A stretch of DNA of 47,092 bases from Gammaproteobacteria bacterium GWF2_41_13 (GTDB lineage: Bacteria > Pseudomonadota > Gammaproteobacteria > UBA12402). The position numbers and the translations under genes are program-made. Positions within the stretch are counted from its first letter, which is position 1; each line of letters starts with the position of its first letter. The DNA is taken from contig MGXI01000008.1 of assembly GCA_001801315.1 (NCBI GenBank), forward strand, positions 1-47,092. Direction: 5' to 3'. Shown one piece after another: positions 18,172 through 25,824 of the stretch. The notes beneath the pieces were generated by a model that made no database searches, was not told where the DNA came from, and saw only the letters and a list, made by a program, of their open reading frames with translations.

Positions 18172-18941
18172 AGGCTATTATTCTTGCAGCAGGGATGGGT
18201 ACCCGGATGGGTAAATACGCCAAAGAAATTCCTAAAGGGATGGTGTCGTTTAATGGGAAGCCGCTTCTTCAATGGCAGATTGAAAGGCTAAGAGCTGTTG
18301 GAATCAGTGATATCAGTATTGTAACTGGTTATGAGGCTAGAGCTATAACTTTCCCAGGTATAACTTACTATCACAATTCTAACTATGCAGTAACGAACAT
18401 GGTGGAATCGTTGATGTGCGCGCAAAGGGCTCTGCACGATGATGTGCTGATATCCTATGCTGATATTATTTATGATTTAAAGTTAGCGAAATTAATGGTG
18501 GAAAGCCATTTTGATATTGGTGTTGCTGTTGATGAATTATGGCGTGACTACTGGATGATGAGATATGGGGGTACGGAGACTGACCTTGAAACGCTAACAG
18601 TCTCCGATAACGATAGGATCGTTGAGCTAGGGAGGCCGGTGAATTCTTCCGAGGGGATACACCATAGATATATAGGGCTTATCAAATTCTCAGCACTAGG
18701 AATTAACAAGGCGATAGAGCTATATAACAAAAAGAAGGTGAAAAATGAGAGTTGGATCCAATCAGGAAAATCATTTGCTCAGGGGTATATGACTGATTTG
18801 CTTGATGAGCTGATTGGCGACGGGAATGTCGTGCGCCCTATTGTCACGCGGAACGGGTGGCTTGAGTTTGATACCGTTCGGGATTATGAAATGGCAGCTG
18901 AGATGTTAGCGATTAGAGGGAACAGGAGTATCGTTTCGTGA
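18168..18941 (+). CDS. NTP-transferase, Cj1416-like CTP:phosphoglutamine cytidylyltransferase
   Basis: A 257-residue nucleotidyltransferase with the signature LAAGMGTRMG (6-15), KPLLQWQIERL and a metal-site-like SYADIIYD near residue 97. It resembles the LicC/Cj1416 branch, and the length is that of Cj1416, which transfers CMP onto the phosphoglutamine made by Cj1418. Gene order here (kinase, hydrolase, cytidylyltransferase) is the same as the transcription order of Cj1418-Cj1417-Cj1416. The GTG start overlaps the previous stop by 4 bases. A choline-phosphate cytidylyltransferase (LicC) is the main alternative, but no choline kinase or choline transporter is present. Confidence 0.82.
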   Translation: MKAIILAAGMGTRMGKYAKEIPKGMVSFNGKPLLQWQIERLRAVGISDISIVTGYEARAITFPGITYYHNSNYAVTNMVESLMCAQRALHDDVLISYADIIYDLKLAKLMVESHFDIGVAVDELWRDYWMMRYGGTETDLETLTVSDNDRIVELGRPVNSSEGIHHRYIGLIKFSALGINKAIELYNKKKVKNESWIQSGKSFAQGYMTDLLDELIGDGNVVRPIVTRNGWLEFDTVRDYEMAAEMLAIRGNRSIVS

Positions 18942-20272
18942 AATCTTTGCGTTCTAGTATTTATCGAAATGCCGCATATGGGATATTCGTTTTCGTTGTT
19001 GGGGCCTCAATGATAATTTTTACAAAGTCTCCAATTGCCTTTTTATGGTTCATCGGCTTGCTGTGTTTGGTCGAAGTGGGGTCGTATTTTTTAGTGTGCT
19101 TTGTAAGAAAAAACTTCCCGTGGTTTATTATGCCAAAGGATTTTTTTCCTCCTATAGACAAACAAGGGCTCAAAGAGTTTATTAAGCACGGTTATGATTC
19201 TGAGCTGGGATGGGTGCGGAAGCCGCTTACACAAAAAGATGAAATAGGTCAGAACGGTAGCAGAACCCAGTATACCATCAATGCTTTTGGTGGCCGCTCA
19301 AACCCCGGTCATGAAGAACTGAAAAGCCTCATTTCATGTTATGGAGACTCATTTACTTTTTGTAGGCAAGTAAATGATCATGAGACTTTTGAGTGGTACC
19401 TTTCAAAAATCACAAAAACGAATGTGTTGAATTTTGGTGTGGGTAACTACGGTCTTGATCAATCCATTTTAAGACTTTTTCGCGAATATCCATCAAATAA
19501 GACAAAAATCGTGATTATGGGTGTTGTGCCATCTACGATAGTGAGAATTTTATGCGTATGGAAACATTATAACGAATTTGGTAATGCGCTTGGTTTTAAG
19601 CCGAGATTTCAATTTTCAGCGGAAGGTATTGAATTGGTAAGGAACCTCATCGATACTGAAGAAAAACTGGATCATTATAAAGATTTTATTTCAGAAATAA
19701 ATAAATATGACGAATTTTACGAGACTAAATTCAAAAAGGAAATGCTTGGGTTTCCATATTTTATTTCAATTATGGCAGATCCTATGAGGAATATCTCGAT
19801 TATAGCTATGGTGTTATGGAGAAAATTTCTTAATAAAGGAAAGAAAGGGCAACCCTATCCTCCCGCGATGAAGGTGATAATGGACCGTAATTTGAAATTG
19901 CGGGTTTCTCTTTTTAATAAAAATCGTGAAGCGGTAGCTCTGCTGCAGCAGCTTATTGAAAAATTCATAGAATATGGAAAGAAGAATGATTTCACTCCTG
20001 TTTTTTTATGGATGCCTCAGAAGGATGATATTTTGCACATACGGGAGAAAAAAGATGTCTTTTATGGCCAATTTATATCACAAATTCAAGAAAAATTAGT
20101 TACTATCGATCTTACTGATCTAATTCTTCATTATGAAGAATTAGATGAACTGTACAGCGATGACAATCAATACGGGGGGCATCATACTAAAAAAGCAAAT
20201 TCGATAATCGCCGATTTTATAAATACAACATTGATGCAAAGGGGAATTTATGAAAATAAACAAATCAAATAA
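18938..20272 (+). CDS. Membrane-anchored SGNH-hydrolase-like protein
   Basis: A 444-residue protein with two hydrophobic segments near the N-terminus (about 12-29 and 33-55), then a soluble region with SGNH-like blocks: YGDSFTF (135-141, possible nucleophile Ser138), NFGVGNYGLDQ (block with Asn170) and a late GGHHTKKAN (His416). The usual Asp three residues before the catalytic His is not obvious. SGNH proteins in such loci transfer or remove O-acyl groups. The GTG start overlaps the cytidylyltransferase stop by 4 bases, so it occupies the position of the CDP-amidate kinase gene Cj1415 in Campylobacter, but it is not a kinase. A six-G run lies at 20174-20179. Its role in the phosphoramidate module is unknown. 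Confidence 0.68.
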   Translation: MKSLRSSIYRNAAYGIFVFVVGASMIIFTKSPIAFLWFIGLLCLVEVGSYFLVCFVRKNFPWFIMPKDFFPPIDKQGLKEFIKHGYDSELGWVRKPLTQKDEIGQNGSRTQYTINAFGGRSNPGHEELKSLISCYGDSFTFCRQVNDHETFEWYLSKITKTNVLNFGVGNYGLDQSILRLFREYPSNKTKIVIMGVVPSTIVRILCVWKHYNEFGNALGFKPRFQFSAEGIELVRNLIDTEEKLDHYKDFISEINKYDEFYETKFKKEMLGFPYFISIMADPMRNISIIAMVLWRKFLNKGKKGQPYPPAMKVIMDRNLKLRVSLFNKNREAVALLQQLIEKFIEYGKKNDFTPVFLWMPQKDDILHIREKKDVFYGQFISQIQEKLVTIDLTDLILHYEELDELYSDDNQYGGHHTKKANSIIADFINTTLMQRGIYENKQIK

Positions 20273-20285
20273 AGGAGTTGACAAG

Positions 20286-21287
20286 ATGGATGCGAAGACA
20301 TTTTATGGCACCGAACAGAGAAACACTATCACTTATCTTGAGTTCGGAGAAATTGATATTGTTGAAGGAGAAAAGAAGATTTGGAATTTTCAATTGCATC
20401 AAAAGGCTTATGATTGGCTAATGCTGGGGCGCTATAGCAATGATTTGTTTAATACAATGAAAATGGAGGAATTGTTGGAGTCGGGAAATATGCAAGAAAT
20501 GATAAATCTTTACAATGAAGAAATCCATCATGAAGACGAAGCATCGTTAAATCTTGCTAAATTAATCGCCGTTGCCGTAACACATAAAATTCCGGTTTTG
20601 CCGAAGCCTTCTTTTTATGAGCTTGGGCAAACTATTTTTGGATGTATTGAAGGCATGGAGTTTTATAAAAATTTATTGAAATGTGCTAACATTAAATTCC
20701 CGGATGTAAATTTAAAAAATGTCACATGGTATGGGGTCGATATTTCGGAGTTATTTAATTATCTTTCACTTGTATTACACCAAAACTACAATGTTGTTAC
20801 CATGTTAACGACGGAATCGCTTCCATCCAAAATGGATGTTTTTTTTGCGAAAGGAATTTCAATTTTGTATGCAGTTCGCACATTGGATCAATTTTTCGCT
20901 ACGATACGTAAAGGGAAACTTGCTGTTTTTGATTATTCTTTCTCGTTAGGAAAAGAGGAGGATACAACGATCGGCAGCGGTAAAACCGTAAGGTATTTGA
21001 ACTATTCTGATTTCTTGAATGCGCTGAAGAAAGCGGATGAAGTCATGTACGTGAAAAAATCAAATTCAAAAATCATAAAAGATAAAAATCGTATTTGGCT
21101 TGATTGTATATTTGGTGAAAAATCGTTATGTGAAGAATATATTAAGCTAGATACATCCGTGAGGATTGCTCTTGTGCAGCGTTTTGAAGGAATACAAAAC
21201 ACGGGGAAATTTTTAAACAATGATATAAGTCCGGAATGGGTCGCTGTTGAGAATTATCATCATTGTAATACAAAGGATAGGTTATGA
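20286..21287 (+). CDS. Unrecognised protein, weakly methyltransferase-like
   Basis: A 333-residue protein I cannot place in a family. The middle (about 165-240) has a weak Rossmann-like rhythm: NVTWYGVDIS, then MDVFFAKGISILYAVRTLDQFF, then GKLAVFDYSF, which recalls motifs I-IV of SAM methyltransferases, but the glycine-rich motif I is not clear. No signal peptide or membrane segment is visible. AAAGGAG at 20271-20277 sets the ATG at 20286; an earlier in-frame start at 20250 would overlap the previous gene and lacks a site. Its stop overlaps the LicD-like start as ATGA. Co-transcribed with the phosphoramidate genes, so a decoration role is likely. Confidence 0.6.
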   Translation: MDAKTFYGTEQRNTITYLEFGEIDIVEGEKKIWNFQLHQKAYDWLMLGRYSNDLFNTMKMEELLESGNMQEMINLYNEEIHHEDEASLNLAKLIAVAVTHKIPVLPKPSFYELGQTIFGCIEGMEFYKNLLKCANIKFPDVNLKNVTWYGVDISELFNYLSLVLHQNYNVVTMLTTESLPSKMDVFFAKGISILYAVRTLDQFFATIRKGKLAVFDYSFSLGKEEDTTIGSGKTVRYLNYSDFLNALKKADEVMYVKKSNSKIIKDKNRIWLDCIFGEKSLCEEYIKLDTSVRIALVQRFEGIQNTGKFLNNDISPEWVAVENYHHCNTKDRL

Positions 21288-22015
21288 TTGCATGGATGAA
21301 AAGAAAACTTAGGTGGGTTAAGAGGGCTTTTCGTAAGATAACTTTCCGGTTGGACAATTTTGAAAATATATCCAGGGATGAGCTTCTTTGTAGGGAATAC
21401 ATTGAATATGCCTTGATCGATAAAAGTAAAAGGCCGCGAGAAAATCTTATCAAAACGATGTCGAAAGGATGTGGGGTGCTTGAGGAGATTGGGGTGAAAT
21501 ATTGGCTTGGGAGAGGAACTCTGTTGGGGTTTTATAGAGATAATGATTTCCTCCCAAACGATATAGATATTGATATAGATGTTTATACCGATAAAGATAT
21601 ATACAAGATTATCCAGAAAATGCCCTTTGAAGTATTATTTGTGACTAATTGTAGAGGGCATTATATGCAGTTAGCTTTTTTCGATAGAGAAACAAACATA
21701 ATCTTTGACATATTTTTTTATTTTGAGAGTGGCGATAAATGGTATAACAGGAATTGTTTTGGATATTTTTGGCTGCCGTCTAATCAGTTTGATAAGTTAG
21801 GGATAATGAATTTTGACGGGCGAAATTATCCGGTGCCTCTTGATTCTGAGTGGTATTGTCGATTCTGGTATGGTGAAGACTGGAAAACTCCAAAAAAACA
21901 GAGTGCGGATTGGACAATTGAATATAGAAACAATTGTAAAGGTTTCATTTTTGAAGGGGTGAAAAATGTGACGGATCTTTGTTATTATAGGGATGATGCA
22001 GAAACGAGATGTTAA
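21284..22015 (+). CDS. LicD/fukutin-family phosphotransferase
   Basis: A 243-residue protein with the LicD nucleotidyltransferase-like fold signature: WLGRGTLLGFYRDNDFLP (75-91) and the acidic metal-binding run NDIDIDIDV (92-100). LicD enzymes move phosphocholine, and fukutin relatives move ribitol phosphate, from a CDP-linked donor onto a glycan. Here it ends a block of overlapping genes whose predicted product is CDP-phosphoramidate, also a CDP-linked phospho group. It is therefore a good candidate for the step that attaches phosphoramidate, or a phosphoalcohol, to the polysaccharide. No choline genes are present. Fold assignment good; substrate is inference. Confidence 0.75.
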   Translation: MIAWMKRKLRWVKRAFRKITFRLDNFENISRDELLCREYIEYALIDKSKRPRENLIKTMSKGCGVLEEIGVKYWLGRGTLLGFYRDNDFLPNDIDIDIDVYTDKDIYKIIQKMPFEVLFVTNCRGHYMQLAFFDRETNIIFDIFFYFESGDKWYNRNCFGYFWLPSNQFDKLGIMNFDGRNYPVPLDSEWYCRFWYGEDWKTPKKQSADWTIEYRNNCKGFIFEGVKNVTDLCYYRDDAETRC

Positions 22016-22123
22016 GCTAAAATTAAATAACGGAGACTACACAAAGTAAGCGGGGTTTTAATAACGAACTTTATAGATAGTCTCATGAAAGGATAAACTT
22101 TATTAGGAAAGCAAATTTAATAG

Positions 22124-22249
22124 ATGAATTTATCATTTCGCTTGTGGCTAGATAAATTTTTGATAAACGTCAAGAGATGTAAGTCCAAGAGGGGTTTTTG
22201 GCGATCTATTATTTTTGTGAAGCGGCTGCTATTTGAAAGGAGGGATTGA
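22124..22249 (+). CDS. Possible small cationic ORF before the WbsX gene
   Basis: In the 233-base stretch between the LicD-like and WbsX genes, an ATG at 22124 opens a 41-codon frame rich in Arg and Lys (for example KRLLFERRD at the end). It ends in TGA at 22247-22249, sharing a base with the WbsX ATG (TGATG), a usual coupling arrangement. No good ribosome-binding site precedes it. It could be a real small protein, a leader, or the worn end of an older glycosyltransferase gene. I do not recognise it. The rest of this gap shows no gene, repeat or clear terminator. Confidence 0.25.
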   Translation: MNLSFRLWLDKFLINVKRCKSKRGFWRSIIFVKRLLFERRD

Positions 22250-23325
22250 TGCAAAAAGCACGATGTATAGCGTTTTATTTACCGCAATTTCATCCTATTC
22301 CAGAAAATGATGAATGGTGGGGTAAGGGATTCACAGAATGGACTAATGTTACGAAAGCCGTTTCATTATTCAAAGGGCATTATCAACCGATATTACCTGC
22401 TGACCTTGGATTTTATGATCTGAGAGTACCGGAAACAAGAATTGCTCAAGCTGATCTTGCAAAAGAATATGGGATAGAAGCATTTTGCTATTGGCACTAT
22501 TGGTTTGGGAATGGAAGACGTATTTTAGAAAGACCTTTTCAGGAAGTGTTGGAATCTGGAAAACCAGATTTTCCATTTTGCTTGGCATGGGCCAATGACA
22601 GCTGGTCTGGGGTTTGGTATGGTGATTCGGATAGGGTGCTCATCAAACAAACATATCCAGGGAATGAAGACTATAAAAATCATTTTTATAGTTTATTAAA
22701 GGCCTTCAAGGATAGAAGATATGTGTTAGTTAATAATAGATTACTATTTTTAGTGTATAATCCTAAAGAGCTTCCGAATGGTAAAGAATATACTGATTTA
22801 TGGAGAAAGTTAGCGGATAAAGAAGGGCTGCCTGGGTTCCATTTTGTAGGGGTGTCAGATGGTGGTTGGAATCCGTTAGAAAATGGGTTTGATGCTGTTG
22901 TCCAGGATTCTCCTTTTGCGAATTTGATAGATTACAAGAATCAATTTTATAGGCTATTAAAAAAAGTCGGATTAGATTTTATTAGGAAGAGAATTTTAAA
23001 AAGGCCAAGAATATATCGTTATAAAAACTTAATAAATTTTTTAAAGAATAAAAAACTTGAGGATATAGAGTACCCGCTTGTTATACCAAATTGGGATAAT
23101 ACTGCTCGTAGTGGACTTAATGGCCTTGTGCTAGATAAATCCACGCCGGAGTTATTCGAGGAAATGTTGGAAAATGCATTATCCTCAGTGGAACACAGAA
23201 GTAGAGAAAGTAATCTTATCTTTGTTAAATCATGGAATGAGTGGGCAGAAGGTAATTATGTAGAACCTGATAGAAAATTTGGATTAGGATATCTAGAAGT
23301 TATTAAAAGAAACATTTTTTATTAA
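22249..23325 (+). CDS. WbsX-family glycan enzyme (glycosyltransferase WbsX-like)
   Basis: A 358-residue protein with the strongly conserved WbsX/GH99-like start: AFYLPQFHPIPENDEWWG followed by GFTEWTNV. Further family blocks are FCYWHYWF (about 84), LAWANDSW and the C-terminal FVKSWNEWAEGNY. WbsX proteins are common in O-antigen loci and are annotated as glycosyltransferases, though the fold relates to GH99 endo-mannanases, so transferase versus hydrolase activity is not settled. A strong AAAGGAGGG site at 22236-22244 sets the ATG at 22249. It opens a new sub-block after a 233-base gap. Confidence 0.85.
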   Translation: MQKARCIAFYLPQFHPIPENDEWWGKGFTEWTNVTKAVSLFKGHYQPILPADLGFYDLRVPETRIAQADLAKEYGIEAFCYWHYWFGNGRRILERPFQEVLESGKPDFPFCLAWANDSWSGVWYGDSDRVLIKQTYPGNEDYKNHFYSLLKAFKDRRYVLVNNRLLFLVYNPKELPNGKEYTDLWRKLADKEGLPGFHFVGVSDGGWNPLENGFDAVVQDSPFANLIDYKNQFYRLLKKVGLDFIRKRILKRPRIYRYKNLINFLKNKKLEDIEYPLVIPNWDNTARSGLNGLVLDKSTPELFEEMLENALSSVEHRSRESNLIFVKSWNEWAEGNYVEPDRKFGLGYLEVIKRNIFY

Positions 23326-23334
23326 AGTTACTGA

Positions 23335-23490
23335 CAATTAAAGCCTGATTCTAAGTGTTGGCATTGTGGCTATAGGAAGAGCTGTGGATGTAAAAATAGC
23401 GAAAGGGACACGCTTTTTAGGTTGTTTGAAAACAACTTGCTGAAATATTTGGATGATGGGTTAAACTGGTTCGTAAACTGTATATACTGA
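23335..23490 (+). pseudogene. Possible gene remnant with Cys-rich (zinc-knuckle-like) start
   Basis: Within the 197-base gap after the WbsX gene, one frame stays open for 51 codons without a usable start. It encodes a Cys/His pattern (CWHCGYRKSCGC) followed by a plausible amphipathic stretch (LFRLFENNLLKYL), ending at TGA 23488-23490. The lack of an ATG or GTG and the truncated length suggest a decayed fragment of a zinc-knuckle protein, or a chance open frame. The source family is not recognisable. An imperfect hairpin (GTATATAC/GTATAC) overlaps its end at about 23480-23500. Confidence 0.25.
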
Positions 23491-23522
23491 GAAGTATACG
23501 TAAATGAAAGGAGATTTTGTGT

Positions 23523-24560
23523 ATGGAGGTTAAGCAACAGTTAGAAGCTTCGGTTATTATTGCGACATACAATCGTAGTGCCGGTCTGGCGCGTGCGCTG
23601 CGTAGTCTCAATGAATTAGATTATCCGCGTGATCAGTGGGAAATTATCGTTGTTGATAGCAGTTCGAACGATGATACAAAGCATGCTGCTGAAGCTGCAC
23701 GTAATAGCACGGGCTTAAATGTTAAATACGTGAAAGAAGAGCGTTTATCGTTTACGGTAGCCAGGCATACTGGCGCTGCGGCTGCAGAGAGCGACATTTT
23801 GCTTTATATTGACGATGATGTAACTGTTGAACCAGGGTGGATGCGAGCTGTAGTTGAGTGTTTTCGGAGCGATCCAAATGTTGGTATGGTTGGGGGCCCG
23901 GTAAGGCCTATTTTTGAAGTACAACCGCCTGAGTGGGTCCTAAAGATGGACGGTATTTGGTTAAGTCTATATGATCTTGGAAGTGAAACTCAAGAAGCTG
24001 GAGCTGTGGGACCGAATCTATGTGTACGAAAATCTGTGTTAAACAAGGTAGGGGGGTTTCCAGCAGATGCTATCGGTGTGGAGGCAAATGGAACGCCCGG
24101 GACTATTAAAAAAATATGTATCGGCCCTGGCGATGGAGGGTTATGTGATAAAGTTAGAGCGGCCGGCTTTAAAGTTATTTATGTGCCCGCTGCGGTTGCA
24201 TATCACCATATTCCACCAATCCGTGTAACTAAAAGTTGGTGGCATTCGCGTCTTGCTGAAGAGGGGCGTAGTAACGCTATTACTCATCAACAGGAGCACC
24301 ATTTTGGATCTATCAAATTATGTATCAAAGCTTTGCGTTCATTAATACGGATCGGTGAGATGGCTGTTCTTTGGCTAATCGCACCCTTGAGAGGAAGGCC
24401 TGCTAAGAAATACATATTTTGGATGTCTTATTATTTTTCGCGAATGAGGAATGAGTTTGCTTTAGCTCGTCATCCTGATTTGGCTGATCGTTTATGGGAA
24501 ATTGACTTATCAGGTATTTTACCGGGTGACTACAAGGAGTTGCTTAAACATATTCCTTAG
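23523..24560 (+). CDS. GT2 family glycosyltransferase
   Basis: A 345-residue GT2 enzyme. The nucleotide-binding start VIIATYNRSAGL, the IIVVDSSSNDDT segment and the metal-binding YIDDDV (about residue 99) are in order. A later GPGDGGLCDKVRAAGF region fits acceptor-side catalytic residues, and the C-terminus (about 270-345) includes a hydrophobic stretch, possibly a membrane contact. Donor and acceptor are unknown. The ATG at 23523 is preferred because AAAGGAG ends at 23513; the in-frame TTG at 23517 is too close to it. A six-G run lies in the gene at 24051-24056. Confidence 0.88.
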   Translation: MEVKQQLEASVIIATYNRSAGLARALRSLNELDYPRDQWEIIVVDSSSNDDTKHAAEAARNSTGLNVKYVKEERLSFTVARHTGAAAAESDILLYIDDDVTVEPGWMRAVVECFRSDPNVGMVGGPVRPIFEVQPPEWVLKMDGIWLSLYDLGSETQEAGAVGPNLCVRKSVLNKVGGFPADAIGVEANGTPGTIKKICIGPGDGGLCDKVRAAGFKVIYVPAAVAYHHIPPIRVTKSWWHSRLAEEGRSNAITHQQEHHFGSIKLCIKALRSLIRIGEMAVLWLIAPLRGRPAKKYIFWMSYYFSRMRNEFALARHPDLADRLWEIDLSGILPGDYKELLKHIP

Positions 24561-24620
24561 AGTGATTACGATAAAAGCAGAGAGGTTAGCAGATAGATTG
24601 TCGTATTATTGGAGGGCATG

Positions 24621-25628
24621 ATGACATTTTGGAATGGTGCAAGAGTGTTGGTTACAGGCGGCGCTGGTTTTATCGGTAGTGCTTTGGTTAAACGCTTGGT
24701 TATCGAAGGAGCGCGTGTTCAAGTAATTGATAATCTTTGGCGTGGTAGTCTGGATAATCTTGCAAGACCAGATGGATCCTATGTGATTGATATGGATCGC
24801 GATTTTCATTTGGCGGATTTGACGGATTATTCCGCGTGTGTTGAACTTATCCGTGATGTAGATTTTGTATATCATCTGGCCGATGTGGTAGGAGGTGTTC
24901 AGTTTGTGTTTAGCAATGAATCTTTTGTATTTCGACAAAATATCCTTATTAACACAAATGTATTGTCGGCTTGTGTCGCGAATGGCATTACCAATTATGT
25001 TTATGTTGGGACGGCGTGTAGCTATCCTAAGCATCTTCAAATGGCGCCAGGCATTGTTTCGTTGAGAGAAGATCAAACTTATCCGGCTGAGCCAGAGTCA
25101 GGCTATGGTTGGAGTAAGTTGATGGGGGAATATGAGGCGGAGCTAGCTATGAAATTTGGCAAGATCAATGTGGGTTTGTTGAGATTTCATAATGTCTATG
25201 GGCCTGGAACATCTTTTCAGGGCGATGGAGCCCAGGTCTTGCCTTCCTTAATATGCAAAGCAATAAAATTTCCTGATGAACCATTTATTGTTTGGGGAAG
25301 CGGGGATCAATATAGAGATTTTATTTATGTTGACGATGTTGTCGAAGCTTTATTGTTGGTCTCGCAATATGGAATGAACAAGGGATTGATTCAAATTGGT
25401 TCAGAGCAAGCCACTACGATTAGAGAAGCAGCGCGATTGATTATACAGATCAGTGGGAAATCAATCAATGCAATCTTTGATAACAGCAAGCCTGAAGGTG
25501 ATCGGGGTAGAATCGCTATTTGTGATAGGGCGCGTGATATCCTTGGTTGGAAAACGACAGTTAAGCTTGACGAAGGGTTAACACAAACTTATGAGTGGAT
25601 AGCGAGGTTGTCTGCGTTGTTGCACTGA
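24621..25628 (+). CDS. Extended SDR epimerase, GDP-mannose 3,5-epimerase-like
   Basis: A 335-residue NAD-dependent sugar epimerase/dehydratase with Rossmann motif VTGGAGFIGS near residue 10. The active-site region TACSYPKH recalls the ACIYPE element of GDP-mannose 3,5-epimerases, where the Cys acts in catalysis. The Tyr/Lys pair is in SGYGWSKLMGE, and FHNVYGPG is typical of the family. It could supply an L-sugar from a GDP-sugar, in line with the GDP-hexose pathway encoded at the right end. GGAGG at 24611-24615 suits the ATG at 24621; an ATG at 24618 is possible but close. Substrate is inference. Confidence 0.8.
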   Translation: MTFWNGARVLVTGGAGFIGSALVKRLVIEGARVQVIDNLWRGSLDNLARPDGSYVIDMDRDFHLADLTDYSACVELIRDVDFVYHLADVVGGVQFVFSNESFVFRQNILINTNVLSACVANGITNYVYVGTACSYPKHLQMAPGIVSLREDQTYPAEPESGYGWSKLMGEYEAELAMKFGKINVGLLRFHNVYGPGTSFQGDGAQVLPSLICKAIKFPDEPFIVWGSGDQYRDFIYVDDVVEALLLVSQYGMNKGLIQIGSEQATTIREAARLIIQISGKSINAIFDNSKPEGDRGRIAICDRARDILGWKTTVKLDEGLTQTYEWIARLSALLH

Positions 25629-25643
25629 TATAACCATTCTGGG

Positions 25644-25677
25644 AGATGTTTTTTCTCCTGAAAAAGGGGCAACATCT
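25644..25677. repeat. Inverted repeat in intergenic gap
   Basis: The 196-base gap between the SDR gene and the FkbM-like gene holds an inverted repeat, AGATGTT at 25644-25650 and AACATCT at 25671-25677. The internal GGAGA/TCTCC pair starting at 25642 could form an alternative hairpin. No uninterrupted T-run follows, so it is a weak terminator or an RNA structure at best. The rest of the gap shows no gene. Confidence 0.3.
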
Positions 25678-25824
25678 TGTTGATAGCTGGGAATTTATTA
25701 ATCGTGTTGGGTGTAATAATAAAAAAAGACTCTTGCAGGGTAACAAAAAATATTTTGAAGGTAGTTTTTTTGGTTAGAAGTGGAAAAATATGAGAATACG
25801 TGTTTAACGAGAAGGAAATATGAA

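Noticed and set aside
18168-18941. LicC phosphocholine cytidylyltransferase
   Set aside because: No choline kinase (LicA) or choline transporter (LicB) gene is present, although a LicD-family protein is nearby.
24606-25076. 156-codon minus-strand open frame
   Set aside because: Antisense to the GDP-mannose-epimerase-like gene, which has clear Rossmann and active-site motifs.
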